Both the position numbers and the translations under genes were made by a program. Below, piece by piece: positions 26,764 through 36,665 of a stretch of 64,000 nucleotides of DNA. How positions within the stretch are numbered: position 1 is the first letter of the stretch; each line of letters begins with the position of its first letter. The notes under the pieces are model-generated. The model was not told where the DNA came from. It saw only the letters and a program-made list of their open reading frames with translations, and did no database searches. Origin of the DNA: Melieria omissa (lineage: Eukaryota > Arthropoda > Insecta > Diptera > Ulidiidae); the NCBI GenBank assembly GCA_963971225.1, contig OZ020267.1, positions 108,587,892-108,651,891 on the forward strand, in the 5' to 3' direction.

Positions 26764-26965
26764 CACTAGTAAGACCGCAAGATTTCCATACCTACAAAAA
26801 CTACCGCTGATATCTCGAAGACTACACTGACTGATTTGGCTAATTGTAAATGCAGTAATTGTTCAACTAGTTGTAGAAACCGATAAAAAAAATCAAGTCA
26901 TCAAAGCAAAAGTTGATAGAAACACTAAACAAAAAATGAAAATTACCGCAATGGCTTTTCTAGTG
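26764..26965. mobile_element. TTAA-flanked MITE, CACTAG ends (202 bp)
   Basis: TTAA flanks both sides. The ends are CACTAGTAAGACCGC and, read inward from the right, CACTAGAAAAGCCATTGC. TTAA targeting is the hallmark of piggyBac-type transposases. It has no coding capacity. Confidence 0.65.
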
Positions 26966-27840
26966 TTAAATTGATAATCCTGTTCACAAATATTTATATT
27001 TTTTCATATCAGCCATGTCTTCTATTGAAATTACAAACTCTATGAAAAATTGCGCATACACTGACATCTCAGAGAAGGGCAGAGGTTACAGGTGGCTTAC
27101 AAAATTCTAAAAAAAATCTAAAATTATTCAAAAATGTTTTACAAAACTGTTCAAAACTGTTCCAAACTTGTCCGCTTGTTCTAGATTTCGTTCCAACAAG
27201 CTTCGACTGCTATATTTATGTACTTTTCTCTCCAAGAATCATTTCAACTTCGTTGCTACCCAGAAAATTAAATTTTAATTGCAACGCAATTATCACAGAA
27301 ATGCCAACCCACACGTTAGCAACTTAACCTCAGCTATCTATAGACAAAAAGAACCAAATACTTCCTCATTGTTTCTTAATTTTTCCCTGCCAATTCGTAG
27401 GTATTTATTGATTTTCGCCTGGACAGCAAATAAAACAACAACAACATTCAATAACCACAATATGATCCAAGCAGAAAAAGGGAGTAAAACTCCATTGAAT
27501 GGCGCACGCAGACGACAGCAAAAAGGGGTTAACCTTCACATTCCTGTATCTGTATGTAATGCCAGCAACAAAAACAACAACAACATAGTAGCAAGAGAGC
27601 ATTACTTTACTTTCAAATGCCACCACCATATTGGCAATGTACAACAATAACAAGAACAACATAAACACCCACACGAGCAACAATCCAACCCGGCCCAGCC
27701 CAGTCCAGCCCAGTCAATTGGCAGCCGCCCCCATTGGCTGACATGGCACGGAGTTGCGGCATTCTCCAAGTGCGCACTAGAACGGCACACTCGCTGCGCC
27801 AGCACCATGTAGTCCATTGTATTCATGTATTGAACAAGTG

Positions 27841-27861
27841 AATGAATGAATGAATGAATGA
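27841..27861. repeat. (AATG)n microsatellite
   Basis: Five AATG units. Confidence 0.9.
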
Positions 27862-28262
27862 AATGATGTCAATAACTCGCATGACATTGACATCTTAATG
27901 CAACACGCTCAGCAGCGTCGAGTAACTCGATTACGAGCGTGTGGCGTGCGACGTGTAGCGGACAATGGACAATGGAGCGTGGAGCGCAGAGTTGGAGAGT
28001 TGGAGTTGTGTGTCCACCCCCCAAGGTTGTGTTTTGTTTCTTGTTTGCTGCTTTTTCTTGATTTTTCTTTGGCTGCGACGAGGAAATCATTGAATGTCGA
28101 GATTTTCTGAAGTGCCCCGAAAAGGGAGCAATCGTTGACTTTCACAATGGTGATGATGATAATTCAATTGAGCATCTATTTTATTATAGGTCCCACAGGA
28201 GTAAAAACTGTGCCTTAAAATCGTATGGATACGTTGTTCTAACTTGATTTGTATTGAAAAAC

Positions 28263-28507
28263 CTGTGGCCGTAAGGAATAACAGCCAAAGTCGAGTTAGT
28301 ACAAAATTGAGTTATTACCACCATTGCATTCGTCGCATTCAAATGTACTACTACACAAAATTCTATGGCTTTTGCTCATAAAATGAATGTTTTACGCCCA
28401 AAAATCTAAAATTTATCTAGTTGAAGCTAAAGCAAAATCAAAAATTGAAAGTGCTCTCCTGAAAACTTCATAAAATCGACTTTGACTGTTATTCCTTACG
28501 GCCACAG
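28263..28507. mobile_element. MITE with 32-bp near-perfect inverted repeats (245 bp)
   Basis: Both ends read CTGTGGCCGTAAGGAATAAC and continue to AGTCGA with a single mismatch over 32 bases. No direct flanking duplication abuts the ends. A TTGTATTGAAAA repeat lies 2 bases outside on the left and about 7 bases outside on the right. The superfamily is unknown. Confidence 0.8.
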
Positions 28508-29704
28508 AAATATTTTGTATTGAAAATATGATTCAAATATACCAATTCTAGACAAATGCTTTTCTTAAAACTTCTAAAATCTTCAACCTCAGTTAGATTT
28601 TGCGTTTGTGAGCGCAATAGTTTTAAAAATTATGGCGTAGTTTTTCTTAGGAAAATCTTAAAATGCATTGATTTTATTAGTTTGTTCAATTACTGATTAA
28701 AAGTTGATGGCCCTCGCAGCTAGGACTCTAACCTTAGCTTTAATATTTTATATTGTAGACTAAATAAAAAGAAATAAATAAATGATTCAAAGTAATCCTT
28801 ATTTCCCACAGTAGTCATACAAATTGGCAGTTGAGGTTAAGCCAGAAACTTCTGTACATATTTAAACAGTTTTTTCATTAGATTTCATGGAGTTTAGATA
28901 GCAGAGGCAGCTCAGTTTCTCTGTTGCAAGTTTATTGTAGTAAGCTTCGAAGTGGGAAGAATGGTTGGAAAACATCCAGAAGGGACAGCAGAAGGACAAC
29001 CCAGGAAGTGAGTAAATGAAGGAGCTGAATTGATTTTTTTCAATTCAAGCCTTTGCACAGGTTGTGCTTTCAAACCTAAAACTGTAAAACCTGGTTTAAA
29101 GCATTTTTGTTGCATTTGTGTTCGGGAAATAAGATGCTTTTTAGTCCTTTAAAATTTGATTTATATGTAATTTGTTTTGAGTCCCATTTGGGGCTCACAG
29201 TTTCATTTGTGCAAATGACTTCACAATTTTTTTTAGATTACACACATAAAAATTGATAAGTTGTCATTCGTCCTCTTTTTTAAGTCCAATTTGTATCTCG
29301 CAGTTTCATTTCTGCAATCAATGACAGAACCATTGATTTCAGAGAATTTTTTTAGCAAAGAAAGAACATTTTTTAGAGAACTTTTTCCGAGAACTTTTTT
29401 AACAGAGGAAGAAAATTTTTTAGAAGGCCATAGTGTATTTGTTTTTCATAACAAGATTTCGGTCAGCTAAAAGCATCAGGATCAAGATCTGTAATTTACC
29501 GAAAGAGGTCACTTAATTAGGACCCCTGTCGTTCCCTTTTTAAAAAGCATTAGTCGTCCAGAGGTCTGCAGTAGTCCTCAACCTACTTCCTGATGACTAT
29601 ATCCTTCGTTATTTTACTAGTTACCGAAATTATAAACATAAAAGGAAAGAAAAGTTCAGTTTAGGCTTCCTATTGATTTGTAAAAATATATAAAAAAAAT
29701 TATG

Positions 29705-29943
29705 CAATCGTGTCTGGATATAGTGAACTAATTATTGCAAGGCCTGTTCAAAGTATCGAGGTTGTTCACTATATCAAGGTTAACATTTTTGTTCAAAAAC
29801 TCGTTTTATTTGCTCAAAAAACACTTTTTGTTTTTTGATTAAAATTTTTTTTTCAATATTTAGAGGCTCCATATCAAAATTTGGGTGTTCACTATATCGA
29901 GGTGTTCACTGTATCGGGTGTTTACTATACCCAGACACGACTG
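29705..29943 (-). mobile_element. TATAGTGAAC MITE, copy 2 (239 bp)
   Basis: Same family as the copy at 17176 but in the opposite orientation. It starts CAATCGTGTCTGG and ends CCAGACACGACTG. The flanking dinucleotides are TG and CA, apparently decayed from TA. Confidence 0.88.
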
Positions 29944-31995
29944 CAGTTTTTTAATTAATTTTTTTATATTAATCCATGGTTAAAGTTGTTCACTCACTTT
30001 TCTCTGACGAATTTCTGTAATTCTTTTAATAAAAAATTCATCGTTTCCATTGTTTGATCATAGCATTTAACTCATACATATGTTCCATGTCCCATACAAA
30101 TCTTGAAGTTTTGTTTTTACCTAATCGTAGCTTTCAGTAATATTTTTCTGCATTCACCACGAATCAGATTCGTTCATCGCATATCTAACATTTACTGTTT
30201 TACTTGTAATTTCTTCCTAAACCCCTAATTGAATTTTAAGCAGTTTCCTTCTTCCTTGCCAAACGCCTACGGAGATTCTGTTCGACCACCCATCCGCCTC
30301 CATGTCGCCACCCACGCGCACCGTTGCTTCACCCACAAAAGGTACAGTTTTCCTTTGTGGCTAAGGTTTGTTTTTTTTTTGTAAACTTGTTTCTGGGTCC
30401 CAGCTTTTTTCTCTTGCTCTCTCTTTCTCTCATATATTCTTCTTTTTGCCGTTTTTTCAACCGACATTGCTTTCATTATCATTTCGGAATTTTCAGCGTC
30501 TCTCTACCGCACTCCAACTCATTGTGCGTGTTTTGGTGAAATTTCACCATCAAAGTGTTCATCAACCACCACCATCACTGCCAGCTGCGCTTATCTCCTC
30601 CATGAGCTTTTTTTGTGTGCTTTTCTTCACTTCACTCCACCACTTTGTTCTCGTATTGCCTCGTTTCGACTTCCTTTTCGCGTTAACTTTGCCATTGACA
30701 CATCTTCATTGCGCCGGGCTTGTGGCTGCCGCTCTTTTTGTTTACTTCATTGTTTGTATGCCACACACTTTATTTTATTTATTACACATTTCCCCTCCTT
30801 CTATTGTCGCATTCGCTCTATTCCACGCCGTTCGCCATGGACTCCCACAAATGCCGCTTTCTCTTTTCCACTTCTGCCCACCGGCGCTCAAGCGCTCCCA
30901 TTGTTCTGTTGCGCTCTCAGCACTTGTGCTTCTTCTTCTGCGTTCGACTGTTTCGTTCTTCCGTTCTTCTGTGCTTCTTTCGAACGATTCGTCCCCATCG
31001 TCTTCGTGCGGCGTTGCTTTTGCGCCGCTTGTTGTTGTTGCTATGTAGTCGTCATTGTGTGGCTGCGGCTTCTCGGTGGCCGCCGTAGTCGTTGCTGTTT
31101 ATGTTGTTGTTGTTATTGTTCTTGTTGCTGTGCTGTGTATGCAAGGTCGTTTGCGTACAAAATTCAGCATTGCTTGAAGGTCGTCCTTTTTTGTGTGTGG
31201 CGGCGCGCTCTGACTTTGCGCGTGTGTTTATTTCTGTGTGTATATTTGTGTGTGTGAGTGTTAGTGTGTGACGTAGGCAGCACTGCTGCTGGCCGGTGTT
31301 TCTTCCTTTGCCGCCAATATCGTCGTCATATTGTTGAATTGGTGGCGGCGGTGTTGGTGTTTCAGTTCTTGTTGCTGTTGTTGTTGATGATGGTGACTCT
31401 TCGTGTGCGCTCAACTCAGGTGATGTTGTTGTTGTTTTATATTCCTTTGAATTGCAGCTGCCCTGTGGTCGACCTTTGATTGCTCCTCGCTGCCCATTCC
31501 TCCTCGTCATTCGCTCTTCTCATAATTTTTTTACTCCTTTCTGCATATTCACAAAACAACAAAGTTGATGCTGAATTTTTGATTTTTCTTTGTTCTTGTT
31601 TTTCGACATTGGCTGCATTTTTAATTGATGCAGTTGTTGGCTTTTGTGGCGCAAGGTTGTTGTACGGCGCATTGCTTTGTTGTTGTTTTCTCTTTGCGTT
31701 TTTTTGTGCCAAAATGCTCAAAGACGCATAAAATGTTGAATTGTCTGAACGGGTGCGAAGCCTAAAGCATGGCTGTGGTTTTGTTGTTTTTTGCTTAGAT
31801 TAGCTTTTTGTATTTTAATCCATTCATTTTTTTAATGTTTGAAGTACTGGTGCATTAAATTTTATGTATGAATTTGTGAACGTTTTTACAATATTTCAAC
31901 AATCGTTTTAGTGCTTAGAATTGTTGTTAAAAAAATTTAGTTTTTCGTTTTGTAAATCATTTGGGTTCAGAAATTGTTTGTTCTATTTCCAATTA

Positions 31996-32232
31996 CAGTC
32001 GTGTTTGGGTATAGTGAATACCCGATATAGTGAACACCTCGATATAGTGAACGCCCAAATTTTGATATGGAGCCTCTAAATATTGAAAAAAATTTCAAAC
32101 AAAAAACAAAAAGTGTTTTTTGCGCAAATAAAACGAGTTTTTGAACAAAAATGTTAACCTTGGTATAGTGAAAAACCTCAATACTGTGAACAGGCCTTGC
32201 AATAATTAGTTCGCTATATCCAGACACGACTG
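31996..32232 (+). mobile_element. TATAGTGAAC MITE, copy 3 (237 bp)
   Basis: It has intact TA flanks, starts CAGTCGTGTTTGGGTATAG and ends CCAGACACGACTG. Internal blocks (GAGCCTCTAAATATTGAA and AGGCCTTGCAATAATTAG) match the other copies. Confidence 0.9.
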
Positions 32233-32296
32233 TATTTGGAATTTTAAAATATTTGTTCTCATTCATTCATCTCAAATCAAATCAATCATTCGTTTA

Positions 32297-32460
32297 GGTT
32301 AGTTAGGTTAGGTTAGTCACGTAGCCTGCGAGCCCCTCGACTAGTACATTCGGGGTCTCTAAGGCCCACAGAGTGTAACGAGCTCCTCTTAACTATGGTT
32401 CGATTGTGACTGAAACCACCTCAGCTTTACCTGCCGAACGATAATACTTCGTAGCTGTTT
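32297..32460 (-). mobile_element. Probable retroposon 3' end with (GGTTA) tail
   Basis: GTTAGTTAGGTTAGGTTAGT opens the segment and is followed by unique sequence. On the minus strand this reads as a 3' end with a TAACC tail, as in the SINE and LINE remnants elsewhere in the window. No protein motif was seen. Confidence 0.4.
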
Positions 32461-32535
32461 GTTCTTCAATCGATGATATCTACAACGATACATTGAACAC
32501 ATCGACACATTTATTGAAGCCGTTTTCCTCTCAAT

Positions 32536-32688
32536 CAGGGGCGGTTACAGACAAATATTTCGGGGGGTTCAAAAAGTAATTCTTTAATATTTAAAAAATG
32601 CCTTTAATTTGTAGTAGTTTTAAAGTCGATCCTAATATTTCGGGGTTTTCAACCCCGCAAACCGCTCGCCCCCCTGAATCCGCCACTG
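32536..32688. mobile_element. Short hAT-type MITE, CAGTGGCGG ends (153 bp)
   Basis: The left end is CAGGGGCGGTTACAG and the right end, read inward, is CAGTGGCGGATTCAG. Flanking 8-mers are CTCTCAAT and CTCTCATT (7 of 8). No reading frame belongs to it. Confidence 0.68.
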
Positions 32689-34561
32689 CTCTCATTTATG
32701 CCATCTTCCAGTTCTTTAAACCTACCAATCGACTAAATGCGGAAAACCCCAAACTCAAGCACATATTTTTTGTCGAGCTTCAAGTTCAATGCCATTTCAT
32801 ATTTAATGTCATCCTTTTTATTCAACACCACCGAATCGTTCCATTTGTTCATATGAGACAGTTGAACTTTGTCAACTTTGAAGGTCACCGCACCTTCTAC
32901 GTTCTGTCGGCACATTTTCGCCTAGTCATCGAAAATCCATTTCATTAGCTCGAACATTTTTGGTGGTTTATTTTAAGTACTAAAACAACAACAACACTAT
33001 CGAGCATTTGCCACAAATCAGCTGACCTGTCAACATGTCATTTGAGCTTGTAAATCGAAAAATGAAATATGGTATTTGGGCGATTTTTGCGCGCTTTCGA
33101 TGGCATTCGTTGTTGCCGCTGTTAAGAATGTTGCAACTATTGTTGTTTCTGTTGCTAACCATAGCTCACTATTGTTGCTGCAATACCGGACAGTCATTGT
33201 TGTTGTTATTGCTGCTTCACATTTATTCAATTACCAGCGATTGGCTTCTTCATCACTGCCGCCACGTGTTTCCAGCCCACAGTCGGTCTGTCTGGGTCTT
33301 GCATATTTTTTTTAGTGAACTCGTTTCAATGACCAACCAATCGCACCCTCTGCGCGCAACTCTTCTATGTTCACACTGTGAGCTCGTAGTTTTTTTCCAA
33401 TTGTTGTTGCTTTCAATTTTCAACACCAAAGTTTCTTTTTTCAGCTGTTTGAATGCATAGTTGTTGCTTTTTATTTCACGGTTGTTGTACGCAGACTTTT
33501 GGCATTTTCTAGCCACATCGCATTGTTGTCTCATGTGCACAACGTCTGTTCGACAGACTGTTTGTCCATTCGTCCATTGGTTGGTTGGTTCGTCTTTCGT
33601 TTGTCTGTCTTTATGTTTCGCTTTATTTGATGGCATTTTGTATTTCGGTGAAGGTTAACGTACCTTAAATTTATTTTATTCAAATTGTTACTTTTTTTTT
33701 ATTCATTTCATTGTGTCTTTTGTCTTTTCGCCTTTGGTGGGGGTTTGGTGTGTGTGTATGTGTGTGTGCGTTTATATTGTTTGTTTTTTGGGTCGTTGAC
33801 ACTTTTTTCACGCTGTAGTAGTTGTTGTTGTTGTTGTGCGGTATGCATGTATTCTGTTTGGTGTTGCCGGCTATTGTTTGTCATAGTTGCCGTTGCTTTT
33901 GCCATCCGCCTTGTAGCGCCCGGTGCCACTGTTGTTGCTGCTGCTGTCGAGATGACATTGCGACGATAAAGTAAAATTCACCTTTTAACAAAAAAACAAA
34001 AAATACAAAATTCGAAACCGCACTGAAAACATAAAACAGTGCCATAGAAACTTTTTCAAAAGGTGAAAGCGTACATACCAAAAAATTACAAATATTTATA
34101 CGAATTTGAAAAATTTATGCACACGCTTTCGAAATTTGCGCATCGTTTTGAAAGATTATGTTGGTAGTAAAAAATAATGAACATAAAAAATATTAAGAAT
34201 TTAGCTTATCAAAATATTTTATGACGCCACAAATATTGGGCAAAGTTTTGCATTTTCCATTAGCCAGAAGTTTTTGGTATTTCTGTGATTTGGGAGGCGA
34301 GTGTTGTGGAGTTCTTCTTCTTCTTGCTAACATGTATTGATTGGGTTCGGTTTACAGTGGAACACCTTTTTCAGAAAGTTGCTATCTATGTGTCAGTTGG
34401 GACACATGCTGTGATATCTTTTAGACGCTTTGATTCTAGATTCTAGTTCGAGTTAAATATTAATGAATCAATCAATAGTTAACCAATTACATCACATCAA
34501 CTCAAGTCAATTAACCATAAACATTCACATTAATCAATCAATCATTTGTTCTCTCTTTCAG

Positions 34562-36665
34562 ATCAAAATGCCACCATGGGCCAACATTAACAGAAAATCA
34601 ATGTTCACTAATTGCACCGTTGAACGTTAAAACTTAAAAAGACTTCCTGCACAAAGTGTCGCATACTCCAACTGTCCACACACAAAAGGTTACCAATACA
34701 CGCACTCACACGCGCACACGCACACAACTTACTCAAGACACCTTCGGCCAGCGAAATTGTGGAGCAGTGAAAATGTCTTCAACTAAAACGGAAAGCGCGT
34801 CCGCATCCAGTGCCGCTGCCGGCAGCGCCGCCTCCTACAGCAGTCTCATGCCGGGCAGCGCGTTCCAGCTGCCCGTCAACATGCACAGCCATTCGGCGAC
34901 AACGACCAGCACAACAACAACGCGCAACAATATCTCCGTCACGAATATCAAATGCGAGGTGGACGAAGGTGGTGGACTGGGCGCGTCGGTGACCTGCGGC
35001 GGCCTTCCGAATGGCAACATAGTGCCCGTCATTGCCTCGACGGGATCCTACTACAATGGCAGCATTGCGGCGGCCAGTGGAACTGGCGGCATACGCATAC
35101 CGGTGACGAAAACAGAAGACTCCGACTCGGAGACGGAACTGACCAACATTGAGAACTTGAAGGTGACACGTCGCGCCACCTCGAGTGTGGATAGTAGCAG
35201 TGGGCCAGGCGGTGCTGATGCAGCGTCCGCAGCGCCCAGCTACACCAAGAACGGTCCGCGTCCCATGTCGTGGGAGGGCGAACTATCGGAAACGGAAACG
35301 ACCGAAACCGAACTCATGGAAACGGAGAATTCGCTGAGCAATGGCATTGTCAGTCAGGGTCTGAGCGTGAACGTTTTGGGCGTTGCAGTGATCAAAAGCG
35401 AAGCAACTACAACAACGCCCGGTGCCGCTTTGGCGCCCACGCCCCTCTCGCATGCCATCAAGCCAGAGCAGTTGGAGCAAATCTCATTAGAAGTGCATAG
35501 CAATGTGAGCGCCGTTGGCGGTGTTGGCGGCAATAGCAACTATAGCGGCATGTTTACGCCGCAAAAACTGAAGCTGGCGCCCACGCAAAGCGATCCCATC
35601 AATCTGAAGTACGAACCGGAAGTGTCCGGCTCGGCATCGGCGCCGGGCGGCGTCAATTCGCCGCTGCTGGCGCGCAACAAGTCGGCCACACTGCCGCTGC
35701 CCGCCAATCCCAGTCCCGACTCTGCCATACATTCCGTCTACACGCACAGCTCGCCGTCACAGTCGCCGCTGACGTCACGCCACGCGCCGTACACGCCATC
35801 GCTCAGCCGCAACAACAGCGACGCTTCGCACAGCTCCTGCTACTCGTACAGCTCCGAGTTCAGCCCCACGCATTCGCCCATACAGGGCCGTCATGCGCCG
35901 CCCGCCTCCTCGCTGTACGGCAACTTCAACGGCTCGCTGCATCACTCGGTGCTGTATCGGCCAGTGGGCGTGGAGGGTGGTGCGACGAGCGCCGAAGCAC
36001 AAAACCTCTCCATGGACACGAAAGTGTCGCCGCTCAACATTGGCCTCGAGGGGTTGCCCGCCTCGCCGGCCGGCATCTCGCGGCAGCAGCTCATCAATTC
36101 GCCGTGTCCAATTTGCGGCGATAAAATCTCTGGCTTCCACTATGGCATCTTCTCGTGTGAGTCGTGCAAGGGCTTCTTCAAGCGCACCGTGCAGAATCGC
36201 AAGAACTATGTGTGCGTGCGCGGCGGCCCCTGTCCGGTGAGCATTAGTACGCGCAAGAAGTGTCCCGCCTGTCGCTTCGAAAAGTGCCTGCAGAAGGGCA
36301 TGAAGTTGGAGGCCATACGCGAGGATCGCACACGTGGCGGCCGCTCGACCTATCAGTGCTCGTACACGCTGCCCAACTCCATGCTCAGTCCGCTACTGAG
36401 TCCGGAGCAGCAGGGCGCTGCAGCGGCGGCTGCAGTGGCAGCGCAACAACAACAGCAGCAGCAGCAACAACAGCAGCGGCTCGGCGGTCCCTTGGCACAT
36501 GCCTTTGCGCAGCAGAGCCTCAACGGGCTGACGCCGGGCGGCGCGTTCGGTGCCAGTGCGCAATCGATAAAGACGGAACAGGGCGACACAGCGGCGCCGA
36601 CGCTGCCCAATGGAGCTGGTGGCGCAGCTGCATCGCACGGCGGCAATATTCCTGTATTACTGCAG
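34562..36665 (+). CDS. Hr39: Hr39 exon with 5' UTR end, N-terminal domain and DNA-binding domain
   Basis: A strong acceptor (TTGTTCTCTCTTTCAG, ending 34561) opens this exon, so at least one upstream non-coding exon must exist. The first 211 bases are 5' UTR and coding starts at 34773. The exon encodes residues 1-631, including the whole zinc-finger domain and Ftz-F1 box, and ends in phase 0 at the donor CAG|GTGAGA. The intron that follows is 76 bp. GC content rises sharply here compared with the flanking DNA. Confidence 0.92.
34568..34630 (+). CDS. Upstream ORF of 20 codons in Hr39 5' UTR
   Basis: The ORF begins AAAATGCC just after the exon acceptor, encodes [10 protein letters not shown] and ten more residues, and stops at TAA 34628-34630, 142 bases before the Hr39 start. 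It may lower or condition Hr39 translation. The peptide itself is unlikely to matter. Translation is inferred only. Confidence 0.45.
   Translation: MPPWANINRKSMFTNCTVER
34576..34590 (+). CDS. Four-codon upstream ORF (MGQH) in an ideal start context
   Basis: The start context is GCCACCATGG, a perfect vertebrate-type Kozak consensus. The frame stops after four codons and overlaps the 20-codon upstream ORF in another frame. The real Hr39 start (GTGAAAATGTCT) is also in a good fly context, so reinitiation or leaky scanning would be needed. Confidence 0.45.
   Translation: MGQH

Larger units (their letters stand above)
26970..34560. other. Non-coding DNA upstream of Hr39; islands at 27.3-28.1, 30.2-31.7 and 33.0-34.0 kb
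   Basis: This is probably the last intron before the Hr39 coding exon, with the MITEs at 28263, 29705, 31996 and 32536. Islands are TTG/CAA-rich and may be regulatory. I see no protein-coding exon. Confidence 0.45.

Noticed and set aside
27602..27826. Cys-rich minus-strand frame resembling a small secreted peptide
   Set aside because: No signal peptide or ordered cysteine pattern. The cysteines come from ACA/GCA-rich repeats.
30368..31257. Overlapping open frames of 122-226 codons
   Set aside because: Cys/Phe/Leu/Ser-rich translations in three plus frames at once reflect T-rich composition, with no recognisable domain.
32297..32320. TTAGG-type telomeric repeats
   Set aside because: Flies lack TTAGG telomeres, and the motif here is the reversed TAACC tail of retroposon 3' ends.
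34656..34772. An N-terminal extension of Hr39 from GTG at 34656
   Set aside because: There is no ATG in the extension. It is His/Thr-rich from CA repeats. ATG 34773 gives the family-like N-terminus.
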